The translations under genes were made by a program, and so were the position numbers. A stretch of DNA of 64,000 nucleotides from Typha latifolia (taxonomy: Eukaryota > Streptophyta > Magnoliopsida > Poales > Typhaceae). Location of the stretch: assembly GCA_019914945.1 (NCBI GenBank), contig CM034100.1, positions 12,411,096-12,475,095 on the forward strand, in the 5' to 3' direction. Shown here in pieces: positions 1 to 12,287 of this stretch. Every line of letters starts with the position of its first letter. The stretch's first letter is position 1. The notes beneath the pieces are model-generated. The model had not been told where the DNA came from, did no database searches, and worked only from the letters and a program-made list of their open reading frames with translations.

Positions 1-1226
1 AAAAAAGTAACAATTTAATTTGAATGTAACCATACAAATGTTAAAACGACGTGAATAAAATTAGAGAGGAGCGAAATAAATTTATGCCTAATCATACAAG
101 AATAAAATAAAAAATTTCAAGAAATAAAGTTGATCCGATTAATGTAAATCATGAACAGTCTTTAATAGTTAATAAATTTGAAAAAGAAAAACTGCCAATC
201 AGATAAGTAAAAGGATGGGCAGACACATTGGAACTCCCAACGCTTGGAAATTGAAATGCACGCAGTGAAAGAGACCCCCTAAGATAAACTATTTACCAAA
301 AGGTACGGATTCATTGGATCAACGGATTCTCCTTTGCATCACGTGACAACGTGGGGCCATGGGCTCAATAAACTAACTTTCTGGTAATATCTTTGTGGTC
401 CCCCTCTTCATAAAATAAAAAGAAAAAAAAGAGAAAAATGCTTTTCTCCAATTTACTCTCCTCCGAATCCACTCATTATGATATGATTCCTTCGAATAAC
501 CTTTTTCGTGTTTTTTAAAGCCTAGAGCTTATAGGCATAGCTTTATTCATTCAATAAAAATGATTTGATTCACAAAATGAGTAGAAAAATAAGGCGAGAA
601 CTATTAACACAAGTTTCATACTTAATTACAAGAGTGAATAGCACCATAACAAGCTCATGAGTATAAATAAATGCAACACAACAGAATATGTAGAAGAACA
701 ATATGTCTAATATTGTCCTACAACTTCGTCGCCATCTAATACTCAAAGACACGGTCCTACAAAGCTCTAAAAGATTTGAGAAGATAATCCCCAACCTATA
801 AAGAGACATAGAAAAAAAAAAGAAAAGAAAAAAAGAAAAGCAAACAAAATGGACCAGCGGCAAGCATATTTGTTGAGGTAGTAGAAGCCAAGCTCGAGAT
901 CCTATAGCAGAGCAGCAAGGATTTGGTGAAGGGAGGTCACGACCAAGCATAGATCTGATCGGTTCTCCACCCCCCCGCCTCTCTCTCTCTCTCTCATAGC
1001 CCAGCCCAACCATGTAATGATCTATTGGTTGGTGAGTCCTCCATTTCTTTGTTAATTAATTCCATTTTAATTGCATGTATAGACCTCTCTCTCCCATTAG
1101 TTGCTGCCTTCCTTGAAAGTGTTGGCCGGTTGACGACCTCGTGTTGATGTTGTGCCAGTCCTGAGAGCTTCATCTTCTAAAGCTCACTCGTATATTGCCC
1201 TTCATTGATATCCCCTTGCCCTTGGG
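1..1226. other. AT-rich intergenic sequence, no gene recognised
   Basis: No coding region that I can recognise. It holds poly-A/purine-rich tracts and a short CT microsatellite at about 977-996. The last 150 bases look like transposon-derived sequence next to the LTR that starts at 1227, but I cannot name the family. Confidence 0.5.
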
Positions 1227-1861
1227 TGATACGGACCAAACGTCCCTTTCCCAATCTAGCTCTAATGCAGGAAAGCGCCTCACGTAGTCGAAAGAAAATA
1301 ATCACTAGATATTATATCATAGACTGACAATTATGAAACTAGGGGTAGATGGATTGTGGTGTTTAAGGGGATAAGGAAGAGGGGAGAAAAGGGGTCAAGA
1401 TCCCAAGGAGGAGGGAGGACTCGACAGACGAGGGATGTTAGAGGATCACCGGCGTCGAGAAGGCGCACGGCTAGGGCTTGAACGAAGGGGAAGGAAGATT
1501 AGGGTAGAGAGGAAGAAAAGTGATAGAACTCAATATTCATTAATCATAATGTTTTTCGTTACCATCTACACCTTAAGAGGCTAATCAAATAAGTCAAAAA
1601 TGACAAATAATAACCCTAGAAATAATGAATTTTCGCTGATCGCATTCGAACAGGATCTGTGTGTTCAAATGCACAAAATTCTCTATCGATGTGAACATCC
1701 GTAGGCTTTTGCAAGGAGCGTTCGAACGCGACTCTTCCGCGTTCACACGCGATATACAAAAATCTTATATTTCTGAAAGAAACAATTAAAACACAATAAG
1801 AAAAGACTCCTATAGGGTGTATCCATGCTCGAGACTACTCGGTGAGGTCCGAATCATATCA
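1227..1861 (-). repeat. 3' LTR of the 1.2-7.1 kb chromovirus
   Basis: On the minus strand the repeat starts TGATATGATTCGG at 1861 and ends with CGTATCA at 1227. It matches the plus-strand LTR at 11390-12255 over most of its length, including the region of GTTCGAACGC motifs and the pyrimidine-rich downstream half, but lacks about 200 bases of that half. The short inverted termini are typical of LTRs. No partner LTR remains at the other end of this element, so no target duplication can be checked. Confidence 0.75.
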
Positions 1862-1879
1862 TTCAACCATGCTTCCGCT

Positions 1880-4800
1880 CACTTTGTCCTCAAAGTGCGA
1901 ATTCAGGATATCGCTTCATCAAGGTTGCCTCGGGCTCCTATGTGGCCTGCTCCTGTGTTTGTCCTATCTAGCTTACTAGCACCTTTGTGACTATTTGTCC
2001 TTCACGTCTGACCCTCCTTCATGCTAGGATCTTCTCTAGAGCGGGCTCAACTACCTCTGATTCGGGCTTGGGTAGTTTTGTTGCAACTTGCTCAACTGGA
2101 CCAACTTGGGCTCTCAAGTTGGATACATGGAAAACTGAGTGAACTTAGGATGACTCGGGTAGGTCTAGCTTATATGCAATTGCTCCCACCTTCTCCAGGA
2201 TCTGAAATGGACCAAATAAGCGATTTGCTAGCTTTTGGTTCTAAATAGTTCGTACCAAGATTTGCTAGTATGGTTGGAGTCGAACATAGACCCAATCGCC
2301 AACTTCAATGCTTCTTTCCTAGTGTTTCTGATCATACATTTGCTTCATTCAATTATGCACCATTGCTAGATGAAGCTTGAGTACTTCATCCCATCCCACC
2401 AGTACCTCATCTATGTCGGTACAGTTAGGTGTGCTCGGTCAATCATATGATCTCAATGTTGGGGGTATGTGCCTATAGACAACCTCAAAATGAGCCAACA
2501 ATAGCGGTGTGATAAGCCGTGTTATATGAGTACTCTGCCCAGGGTAGGTAAGCTAGCCATCTTTTTGGTTGCTTCTTGGTAAAACATCGCAAATATTGCT
2601 CAAGGCAGCAATTAACGACTTTGGATTGCCTGTCAGTTTGCAGATGATATGCCTAGCTCATTTTCAGTTCAGTACCTTGCTGCTTGAAGTACTCTTGCCT
2701 AAAGTGACTCATGAAGGTTAGATCACGGTCTGAAACTATTGACCTTAGCATTCCATGCAATCGGGCTATCTCCTCCACAAAAATTTCTGCTACCTTCCTT
2801 GCAGTATACGGGTGCGCTAGAGCTGAAAAGTGCGCACTCTTCATCAGCCGATCAACCACCACCAGTACCACCGTATGTCCTCTGACCTAGGGCAGTCATT
2901 CAATGAAGTCCATCATCACATCTTTCCAAATTTTCCCTGGAATGGGTAGGGGTTGTAGCAAGCCCGTTGGTTTGGCCAAGTTCGCTTTGGTGCGTTGACA
3001 AATTTCACATGCTTGAACATAGGACAACATCTAATTTTTCACCTCTACCCATACACAATTTTGTGCCAACCTCTTATAGGTTTTAAAGGTTCCCTCATGC
3101 CCCGCCATAGGAGTATGATGGAAGTGGCGAATCAAAGTCACTCGTAGTTCGGGTTTGGCCAGCACTCATACTCGCCCTTTGGTCTAGTACTAGACCATCC
3201 ACTTCTAACTCGGGATAGCTAGATGGTTCTTCCTCAACCTTCTTCATGAGCTCCATCATCTCTAGATCTTCCACACATGCAGCTCTAATCTTTGAAAGGA
3301 AGGGAAAGACTGAAATAGAAATCATGGATAGGTTGGCCAGTTTAGGTTGCCGCGATAGTGCCTCAACAACCCGATTTTTAGTTCCCTTCTTGTACACCAA
3401 TTCTTAGTCATAGCCCAACAACTTTATTACCCACCGCTGCCGTGCCAAAGTGTGAATCCGTTGCCCAAGGAAATAAGGAAGACTTTGCTGGTCGGTATGC
3501 ACCACGAATCACCGATTGATGAGGTATCATCTCCATTTGGTGATGGCGTAGATAATGGCTAGCATCTCTCGCTCATAAGTAGACATCATCTGGTTCTTTA
3601 TTGACAAAGCCTTGCTCATGTACGCCACTGGCCTCCCTTCTTGCATGAGAACAGCTCCAATTCTAGTTCCTAACGCGTCACACTCCACCACAAAGGGTTT
3701 GGTGAAATCGGGTAACGCCAAAACTAGAGCGGTGGTCATTGCCTTCTTCAACTCTTCAACGGCCTTCGTTGTCACCTCGGTCCAATGAAACTCTCCCTTC
3801 TTCAATAGTGATGTCAAGGGAGCAACGATCTTGCCGTAGTTGGCAACGAATCAACGGTAGTAGCCCGTCAATCCAAGGAAGCCTTGCAATTCTTTTGGTG
3901 TCTTTATAATTTGCCATTGTACCATATTTTGTATCTTGGTGGGATTGGCTTTCACTCCTGCCGTTGAAATAATGTGGTTGAGATACTCCACTCTTGGCTG
4001 GCCCCATAAATATTTGGACTCCTTCACCTTCAATTCATTGTCCTTCAAAATCTGTAATACTTCGTGAAGGTGAACAAGATGCTCCCTCCATAAGCGACTG
4101 TACATAAAGATATCGTCGAAGAAGACAAGTACAAATTGCCTCAATAATGTCCTAAAGATGTCATTCATCAAACCTTGGAAGGTGGAGGGGGCATTAGTGA
4201 GTCCAAAAGGCATGACCTTAAACTCATAATGCCCATTATGTGTACGGAATGCGGTCTTGTGCACATCCTCGGGTCTCACGCGGATTTGGTGGTAGCCGAC
4301 TCGCAAGTCTAACTTGCTGAAATAAGAGGCCACCGAGAGCTCATCCAAGAGTTCTTCAATGATCGGCACGGGATACCTATCCTTCATCGTGATGGCATTG
4401 AGTGCATGGTAATCCACGCAGAATCGTCATATCCCATCCTTCTTCCGCACTAGGAGCACTGGTAAAGAGTATGAGCTCCGACTCAGTTGGATGATTCCGA
4501 TGTTCAGCATTTTCTTGACAAGTCTTGTGATCTCCTTCTTTTGCACAAATAGGTACTGATAGGGTCACACATTAGCCTGTTCCACTCTGAGAGTAATCTC
4601 AATGTAGTGGTTTTGGAGTCAAGCTGACGGCATGCCGCGTGGCTCGTCAAACACCTCACTGAATTCCTTTAGTAAGGCGGACAAACTAGTGGGTACTTCT
4701 TCTTCCTTTGCATGGTCTACTTGATTCTGGATTAATTGCATCAAAAGTCCATGGCATCCGGCCTTTGGCAGTCCCACAATTGGTTGAAGTTGCGCTCCGA

Positions 4801-5243
4801 GTCGCGGTCGAATTATGTCTAATCGCACTCACTTGCCACTTCGTTTGAAGTCCATCCATATTTTCAAGAAGTCAAAGCTCACCGGGCCTAAACTTTAACC
4901 CTAATACAATGTCAACCTCTCGTAAGGCCAATAGTTGAAGATCTAAGCTGAAGGAATTGCCTTGAATCTTAAAAATAACCCCTCGGCATACGCCGTTTGC
5001 CTAGAGCGTCGTGCCATCTCCCAAAGCTACATTGAATCTCGAAGTAGCGTTTGTAGCCATCCTTATCTTCTTAGTCACACACTAATCCATGAAGTTGTGG
5101 GTGCTTTGGTGTTGATGAGGATCCTCATCGTTTGATTCTTTATGGTGCCATTGACCCACAATGTTCGAGGTATATTGGTGTCAGTGTAGGCATGTATAGA
5201 TATCTCGGTGTGGACCTCCTCGCTGCTCCCCAATGCTTCTTGG
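1880..5243 (-). pseudogene. Chromovirus pol (protease-RT-RNase H-integrase-chromodomain), broken
   Basis: Protease remnant at about 5060-5243 keeps the usual start but has Asn where the catalytic Asp of the LID(S/T)G motif belongs. A linker with the EVFDEPRGMP motif follows at 4619-4680. The reverse transcriptase lies at 3851-4417, with VMPFGLTNAPSTFQ and the catalytic FVLVFFDDI box. RNase H is at 3527-3817 (FVVECDA). The integrase has a zinc-finger end CEICQ near 3000, DRLMKSAHF and IVSDRD catalytic Asp regions at 2653-2871, and the Glu region near 2540-2640. The C-terminus at 1880-2000 resembles a chromodomain (EQAT, EPEATLMKRYP). Frameshifts and stops separate nearly all of these blocks. 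Confidence 0.85.
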
Positions 5244-5248
5244 TTTTT

Positions 5249-6153
5249 TGATACGATTCGAACTTTACCGATGTCGTCTCGAGCACGGATACACTTTAGG
5301 GGTGTTTTTGTTTCTTGTTTTAAAGTTTAATTTGTAAGAAAATAAGTTTTTTGTAAGTCGCGTTCGAACACGGATGTGAACGCGGCTGTGAACGACTTCA
5401 TCACGTCCAGAGAGTATGAATTGTGCGTTCGAACGCGCTGTGAACGCATGCATCGCGTTCGCAAATCCAGAGAAGTGGAAAACAAGTTCGTTTGGACGCG
5501 CGTTCGAACGCCTGCATCGCGTTCGCAAATCCAGAGAAGAGCGAACTTGGTGTGTTTGAACGCGATCGGGTGCGTTCGAACGCAGTCGGCGAAAATATAC
5601 TATTTAGGGTTAATTTTGAATTGTTTGGTTAGCCTCTAAAGGATGTGGATGGCAACCAGAGAGTCATTATTGATGAATTGAGTTTTTGCCTTGCCTCCTT
5701 CGTCTCCTTCACTCTCATTCTCTCGATCCCTGGCGACGCCGCTTCTAACCTCCCTTGATCGGCCAATCACCCTAGTTCCTTCGGGGTGGCTCTCTCCTTC
5801 CCCTTCTTCTAATCTATCCAACACTTGCCCTAATCCTTCCACCACCACTTTTCATCGGTGCCACCCCATTAACGTCGGTCCACCTCCAACCACCATCACC
5901 TAGGATCTTGTGCCTCCATCCACAGATTCTGATCAGACCACCCTGACGTTCGTCCACTAATCGGACGATATCTCGAGATCCCCATATCTGATTCCTTGAA
6001 ACTTAATTTGTTGGAAAGCTCTTTTCTGGGGCTACATATGAAAATTTCACGTCGATCTGACGGCGGCATCTTTTAGGATCTATTTATAAAGTTCTGTATC
6101 AGATCTGAGAATCGAAAGAGATCGAACCTTAGCCAAAAGGGGATATCGTATCA
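5249..6153 (+). mobile_element. Solo LTR (905 bp) inserted in the older chromovirus
   Basis: The insert begins TGATACG and ends CGTATCA, a perfect 7-bp inverted terminus, and is flanked by the 5-bp duplication TTTTT at 5244-5248 and 6154-6158. Removing it puts the minus-strand gag and protease of the host element back in one frame. Its first 650 bases are related to the LTRs at 1227 and 11390: the same TCTCGAGCA-GGATACAC start, a cluster of GTTCGAACGC motifs at 5360-5590, GGTTAGCC-TCTAAAG and a pyrimidine-rich stretch. The 3' part differs. No internal region remains, so it is a product of LTR-LTR recombination. Confidence 0.85.
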
Positions 6154-6158
6154 TTTTT

Positions 6159-7099
6159 CACCACGTCCTCTAGTTCAGCTTCCATTATTTTCTCTTCCTC
6201 CACGTTCTCTGCTTTGTACAACACCATCACCATGGCCGCTGGTCGAGTACATTTGTGCCTAGGGGTGAATCGTTTATCACAGTAAAAACATAGCTCTTTA
6301 GTTCTTCTCTCTTCAACTTGGGCTTGGGTAAGTCTCTTCATGGTAGTTCGTGGAGGTCCCCTCACTTCTAGTTGTGGCCATGGATGCATTCTTGCGCCTA
6401 TTATTCTTGGTGGAGGTGCCAACACATAATGTGTGCCTATGGTTTGCCAAGGCACTCCTCTAAGCTCCGTGGTGCTCCAAGCCCCTTTTGTCGCTATTCG
6501 TAGCTCTTGAAGCTTCTCTTCCATCAATTGAGCTGTTGCAAAAACCTCCAGCAATGTGGTTGGTTCACTCTGGCTTGAATGTCCTGCTAAAGGCCACTAT
6601 TGAAGGGGCTCTTGTGTTGGGAATCCGACAAGCCTCGCACTCGATTATTAACATGCTCGAACTCCGTTTGATATACTCTCACTGTAGTCTTTCAAGTTAG
6701 TTTGGTTAGAGCATTCTGGAAATCCTCATAACTAAAGTGTCCAAAATGGATGCAAATAGCGTTAGCGAACTTCTCCCACGTTTGATAGGACTGAACTCGA
6801 TTCATGGCCTGGTACCATCGAATGGCGGTGTCTTCGAGATTGAAAGATGCCAACAACACCTTCTGTGCATTAGGTGTTCTTTGGTACTTGAAGAATTGCT
6901 CTGCCCAATAAACCCAATCGAGTGGGTCTTCTCCGCTGAATGGTGAGAAGTTGAGGCAAATAATCCCTGCATGAACGCCTCGTTCTTCTTCTTCATATTG
7001 ATTGGGCCTCCTATCTCTTGGGTTAAATCCACCATCCCTAGGGATGGTGTCGTGGGGTCGTTGGTTCTTCATAATCCGCCCACTAGTCATTGTCATCAT
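6159..7099 (-). pseudogene. Chromovirus gag, broken
   Basis: Minus-strand reading gives a typical retrotransposon gag core (SGEDPLDWVYWAEQFF, LEDTAIRWYQAM) at 6692-7099 and, after a frameshift, a C-terminal part at 6159-6554 ending in a CCHC-type zinc knuckle CFYCDKRFTPRHKC. An acidic tail leads into the protease, which is cut off by the solo LTR. The N-terminal part above 7100 is not recognisable, so this copy is 5'-truncated as well as frameshifted. Confidence 0.8.
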
Positions 7100-7110
7100 A
7101 GAGTGGTGAA

Positions 7111-8345
7111 TTCGGTGCTCTATCGCTATGGCCTAGCCAATGTTTGTTGTGAGTTGGGTTGCGAACCAACCCAAATTGTAGCTTTAGTTGGGTTTGGACT
7201 TTGGGCCAAACCTTTAGGTTAGTGTTGTGATATTTTAGGTTGGTTGCAGCCCATTCCTTTGGGTCTTAGGTTGGCCTAAGTGATATTTTTTGTTCTTTAA
7301 ATTATAGTAATTTGCCTTATTCTTTTTATTTTATTATCATGGTCAAACTTGAGCCTTAATTATTAATCATCTTTAGATTATAGCATTGTTAGTTATAATA
7401 TTGGTTAAATCAATTTTAACAAACGAATCGATGGCCTAGGTATACCTATATTAATTGCTTACATAAGAGAATATATCAGTGTAAGGAAATTATATTAGAC
7501 ATGTTTGCTTATTTAACGAAGTAAGTTAACTAATTATTGTCTATTTGTTTTACTTTAAATCGATAATAATTAGTTGAACATTAATTTGAGGTTAATTATT
7601 TTAACTACTTATAATAACCCGCCAAGCCTTACTATAGCTATGCGAGCTCTACCTGATTATTAAATATAAGATTTCTTAGATGGACCTACCCAAATATATA
7701 GTAAATGTTAGTAAGATTATTTGATTAATTTAATATCTGGAATGTCATAGTTATATTTTTATTACTTTATTATTGAGGTAGACGCAGTTGGAACTAGTAA
7801 ACTAGAAAGTGATGTTAGGCAAGTGAGATATTCATAGTCTGAGTAATGTATAGAATGAAATACTTTCCTTTATGATATCATCGCATTTATATTATGCATA
7901 TGCAAGCATTTATTTTCTATTATTAATATAACTAATACTTATTACTTTTAGCTTACCGTGTGATATAATTACCCTCATCATGATACTTGTATTTGCTACC
8001 CCTATGATGAGCTAATGTGATCCTAGGAACACAATGGCTACAAAGCCTAGGACTAGTGATATTTGATTTTAAGAGCATATGGATGACGTTCCGACAAAAT
8101 AGTAGGGTGATATGATTAGACGGGGTGAGACCCCAGTTGAGCTCGACCTTGCATTTAATGGTTAGGCTACCTTAGCCCCCTTAGATAGGAGAAGACACGT
8201 TAGAGATGCCTTGGCCACTAGCAGCACCGCTCCAAACTACGATTGAGGCAACATCACGGTGGACCGAGTCGAGTTTGCATCCGACCAATTTGGAACGTTC
8301 CTCGGCCCACACCTTGAGGACAAGGTGGGAGAAGTATGGCAGATT
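7111..8345. other. AT-rich repeat-derived sequence with a gypsy pol 3' stub
   Basis: Most of the stretch is AT-rich with no recognisable gene. The segment 7120-7260 contains pairs of TTGGGTT-like words typical of hAT-type subterminal repeats. The last 60 bases (about 8285-8345, plus strand) read as the end of a gypsy polyprotein (HLEDKVGEVW) just ahead of the LTR that starts at 8348. Confidence 0.4.
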
Positions 8346-8347
8346 GA

Positions 8348-9170
8348 TACAGTTTCACTAGACCGAGTACTATTCGAGCTAGGGTGGGCTAATATAGACC
8401 AACTAGCTAATATGGAATAATTTCCTATTCATTCATTTTTGTTGCTTTAGTTTTGTAGTAGTTATTTGCTTATTTGCTAAACAATAAGTGTTCTCATCAG
8501 CCAATAATGCAGGTTTCAAGCTTCGGTGTTTGAATAGGCATTCAAATGCCAATACCCGAAAGTAGAAAGGGGTTTTGGTATTTGAACGCCTGCAATGCCA
8601 TTCGAATGACAATACTCAAGAGTAGAAAGGGGTTTTTGGCATTCGAACGCTCAATGGAGAAACCATGATTTGAGTAATTATCTTTTTAGTCTTTCGTTAA
8701 GTGAGTTAATTAGATGTGGGCTAGTTGGACTAGAGCATGTTTGATCTAGCTAATTAAGTCAAGTCAAGGAGCCACCTATAAATAGATGTGGTGCACACTT
8801 GATTAGTAACTTTGAAATTAATCGACTCTTTTCCCTTTCTGTTCTGTCTTTCTCCCTCAACTTTCCCTCAATCTAGCCGACCACCATTATTTGTGGAGCT
8901 CCCTTCTCTTCCATCCAGTTGCATCTCTTCCCTAAGAAATGACCCACTTTCTCTCTCATCTTCTCTGCCTTGCACATCACTCCGACCTACCATATGCCTC
9001 CATTAATCCACCTTTATTGACGCTAGCCAATCTCCACTGGATCCACCACTCAGCCCCCTATTTGTCGATCCATTTTGATAGATTCAATCCTCCATCTTGG
9101 ATTTATCAAACCCCAAAATATTATTTCAATCCATTTGCTGAATCTCAAGGACCCTCTTAATCTTGAAGGT
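8348..9170 (+). repeat. Probable 3' LTR of another gypsy element, plus strand
   Basis: Starts TGATACAGTTTCAC directly after a gypsy pol stub, as expected for a 3' LTR. It contains the motifs TTTGAACGCC and ATTCGAACGC at about 8580-8650, related to the GTTCGAACGC clusters in the other LTRs of this window, and a TATA box CTATAAATAG at about 8776-8785. The 3' boundary is uncertain; the pyrimidine-rich part runs to about 9170. Confidence 0.5.
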
Positions 9171-9206
9171 TCATGGTAAATATGGCTTCCAAACTGAAGG
9201 TTGGAT

Positions 9207-10860
9207 TGTGAATTAGAGGATATATTTGGACTCACATCGCTCATGGGATTAGGAAGGCACCAAAGGATTGTTGATTAAAGGTGGTACATTTTATACGCTC
9301 AATATTCATTTTACGATAATAATCAATCCATGACATCTCCTATTTATAGGAGTAGAGTCATAGTGGGTTGGATTGAATTCACTCTATCAAGCTTACATCC
9401 ACTTTAATTCAAAATTAGAAGAAATAAGCAAAATCAATAATTAGACTTGACTCGACTCCTCGACCTAACTAACTCGACTCCCATGGTTGGATACCACACT
9501 TTTGACACCTTGTCCTCAAGGTGATTTGCAACAATCCACCCCTTGGCCTTGTTTCCATTGTGCTTTGGCTTCATGCAAGTCCAGCTCAATCAACTAATGA
9601 GCCCACTGGGCCATTTCAAGGGTTGTCCACAGACTCATAGGTTCCCAATTAGTTCGTGTGAGGTAGTCTGGTCAATTCGCACAAATTCAGTATGTGTCGA
9701 GGTACGTGTGCTTTATCTCTCCCATCCAATAGCCTAAACCCTAACCCTAGGGTTGCAACAAAATTTTGCCCTAGGGGCGCCATTATAGGCTGCATAGGCC
9801 CCAATGTTGGGTCGGCAAGGTTGTTGGTCAATAGCAGTCGAAGTTTAATGGGTCCTTGCAGTGGTGGGCAATGGTCCACCGGCCTTAGTGGTTGCAGTTC
9901 ATGGTCATGGCCCCACTTTAGTGGAGCCATAGTGATGGAGATCCCAGCGAAAGCCACCTTGATGTGACTTGGCTCAAGCAACATCGTCGCTAGCATGGCC
10001 ATTGTGTTCAGCAACGCGATGATTGCTATTGGCTGTGGTGGCCACCATTGGATGTCGCTCAAGCTAAGGAGGCCAACTAGGCCACTAGTGAACATGGAAG
10101 GGCCAGACTCGAGCCCAGCTACTGCAAGTTCGTTGCAGTAAAGAGGGTTGTCAATGGCGGCCTTCCGACCAATGCTGGCGTAAATAGCAGCCACGGTTCA
10201 AGTGAGGGTGATTCGAGGAAGGGAATGGATGTGACCATTTGGGCTAGGAGTGCCTAGATCGCTGTAAGTGGAAGGCTAGGGTTTTGGACTTTATTTTCCA
10301 CTATGGCTAAGGAAGACTAATAAAGAATCATCGTCGACGACTACTCCGATGTCATGACTTTAACGGGATAGGTCTTCACTCCGTGGTCGGAGGAGTAGTA
10401 GTTGTGACAGTTTGGGTCAACACTTCCCCTCCCTCATAATTTGTTCTTACTATGGGGAGGCTAGTTCTGTTGTGGCCAATAATGCAAGGGGGTCTATAGA
10501 TGTGGCAGCACAAGGGGGTGGTGCTCCCTTACGAGTTGAAGATAATAGCCATAGGAGAGTTGGTTTCGACGAGCTAGTGGTGCTGGCAATGTAGGGGGTG
10601 GTGTCGAGCCAAGATAGCTACTATCATGGGTTGGAGAGCCTTTCGATCCTCTTGACACTCTCCATAGCTCTCTTTCTATTTTCACATATCGCTATCTTCC
10701 ACATGTCAATGAGAGTAGTTGATAGTGGTGGTGGTGCCGAAGAAGTTTCCACAGGGATGGAGATGAGTTCTAGTCGTTTATGGCAGCGATCTCTTCTTTA
10801 TTAGCTTTGGATCGCGTGTTCACCATCATCCGAGGAACCTAGCTCTAATACCACTATTAC
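9207..10860 (-). mobile_element. Remnant LTR element, minus strand
   Basis: A minus-strand LTR-like block at about 9207-9498 has a TATA box (CCTATAAATAG read on the minus strand near 9340). It is followed at 9500-9530 by the reverse complement of a pol end (HLEDKV). At 10839-10854 the reverse strand carries TGGTATTAGAGC, the tRNA-Met primer binding site motif, next to TATATTTGGAC, which recurs near 9220. This outlines a short element whose internal 1.3 kb has no recognisable gag or pol. A 181-codon open frame at 9649-10194 (minus) does not resemble a known protein and I do not call it a gene. Confidence 0.4.
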
Positions 10861-10989
10861 AAACTATATTTGGACCGATATGTTCGTAAGAAAATTATGA
10901 AAATTTATAGGTGCATGAGTTAGGAATCTTTTGGCTTTAATTTTACAAGAATCTAAAGTTATGGTAAAAAGTTAAAATTAAAATAGTGA

Positions 10990-11370
10990 AGAAATGGCAC
11001 ACAAGGTGCAGACCTGGCTGGAGATGGAGCAGGAAGTCCATCTCTACGAGAAAGAGTTTGACAACAATGGGGATAAAAGCTGTCAGCTGTCCCAGCCATT
11101 GGCTATCCAAGCCAACAACCAAGCACACCAAATAGCACGCAAAATCCACACAAGATGGAGAGCAACTAATGAGTTGATCGATAGTGATTGAGCCCCACTC
11201 CATGGCCGCGGCCATGGAGATTGCTCACCCGGCAAACTCAGCCATAAGGGCACCCAAGAGCAACACTAGAAGTTTTATCTCGCAAAGAGAAAAGTTCCCG
11301 ATCGGATGAAGGGAGGAACAACAATAATGGTGGCTGGATTCATCCTTAAAAGGTGATGGAAGGAGACAAC
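10990..11370 (+). repeat. Left copy of a ~380-bp dispersed direct repeat
   Basis: This block and 12950-13335 share a series of segments in the same order: CTGGAGAT-GAG, AGGGCACC, GAGAAA-G-AAGTTTT and GTGGCTGGATTCA. The two copies flank the LTR-gag fragment at 11390-12551. They are diverged and carry no coding signal; their origin is unknown, perhaps the untranslated part of a retroelement. Confidence 0.5.
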
Positions 11371-11389
11371 TTGATGTGGCCTGTCCCAA

Positions 11390-12255
11390 TGATGTGATTC
11401 GGACCTCACTGAGTTGTCTCGAGCATGGATACACCCTATAGGAATCTTTTCTTATTGTGTTTAGTTGTTTCTTTCAGAAAAATAGAGATTCTATATGTTG
11501 CATTTGAATGTGGAAGGGTCACATTCGGACGCTCCTTGCAAAAGCTTGTAGGCATTCAAATCGATAGAAAACACAATTTGTGCGTTCGAACACACAAACC
11601 CCATTCGAACGACTGCGTACGAACGCCTGCATACATTCACATAGGTAGTAAACACGAAATCCGCATTCGAACACGCTTGACCCCGTTCGAACGCGATCGG
11701 TGATAATTCATTATTTCTAAGGTTATTATTTGTCATTTTTGGCTTGTTTGGTTAGCCCCTTAAGGTGTGGATGGCAACGAAAAATATTATGATGAATGAA
11801 TATTTAGTTTTATCTCTTTCCTTCCTCTCTACCCTAATCTTCCTTCTCCTTTGTTCAAGCCATAATCGTGCGCCTTCTCGACGTCGGTGATCCTCTAACC
11901 TCTCTTGTCTGTCAAGTCCTCCCTCCTCCTTGGGATCTCGACCCTTTTCCCCCCTCTTCCTTATCTCCCTAGATACTACAATCCATCCACCCCATCGCCA
12001 TTATTATCCTTCACCTTATCATCACCACCACCCATCACTTCCACCATCACCTCACTTTTATGTATTTTCATCTTAGTTGTAGTCAGAATCTGCTAGGGGT
12101 TGTAAATACTAAAAGCGTAGATCAACGGATCTACCACCCCTAGTTTTGTAATTGTCCATCTAGGGTAAAATATCTGGTGATTATTTTCCTCGATTACACC
12201 GGGTGGCTTTCCTGCATTCGATCTAGATCGAGAAACAGGCATTCAGTCCATATCA
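11390..12255 (+). repeat. 5' LTR of a truncated gypsy element
   Basis: Starts TGATGTGATTCGGACC and ends CCATATCA (near-perfect inverted termini with TGATATG), and is followed two bases later by a tRNA-Met primer binding site, so it is a 5' LTR. It contains at least four GTTCGAAC or close variants at 11580-11695. It is the most complete representative in the window of the LTR family also seen at 1227-1861 and, more distantly, 5249-6153 and 36187-36894. No matching 3' LTR follows. Confidence 0.8.
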
Positions 12256-12257
12256 AG

Positions 12258-12270
12258 TGGTATTAGAGCC
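12258..12270 (+). other. Primer binding site (tRNA-Met type)
   Basis: TGGTATTAGAGCC lies two bases after the LTR end. It differs at one position from TGGTATCAGAGCC, the complement of the 3' end of plant initiator tRNA-Met used by many plant LTR retrotransposons. Confidence 0.85.
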
Positions 12271-12287
12271 ATCGTTCCTCGGCCACC

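Larger units (their letters stand above)
1227..7110 (-). mobile_element. Degenerate Ty3/gypsy chromovirus, minus strand, 5' end lost
   Basis: Reading from high to low coordinates the order is gag with zinc knuckle, protease remnant, reverse transcriptase, RNase H, integrase, chromodomain-like C-terminus and 3' LTR, which is the Ty3/gypsy order; the C-terminal chromodomain marks it as a chromovirus. The coding parts are broken by many stops and frameshifts. The element should have a 5' LTR and tRNA-Met primer site above 7100, but neither is visible, so the 5' end is truncated or rearranged. A 905-bp solo LTR interrupts it between gag and protease at 5249-6153. Non-functional relic. Confidence 0.85.

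Noticed and set aside
9649..10194. 181-codon minus-strand frame
   Set aside because: Lies in a retroelement remnant, Leu/Met/Pro-biased, no domain recognised; treated as chance.
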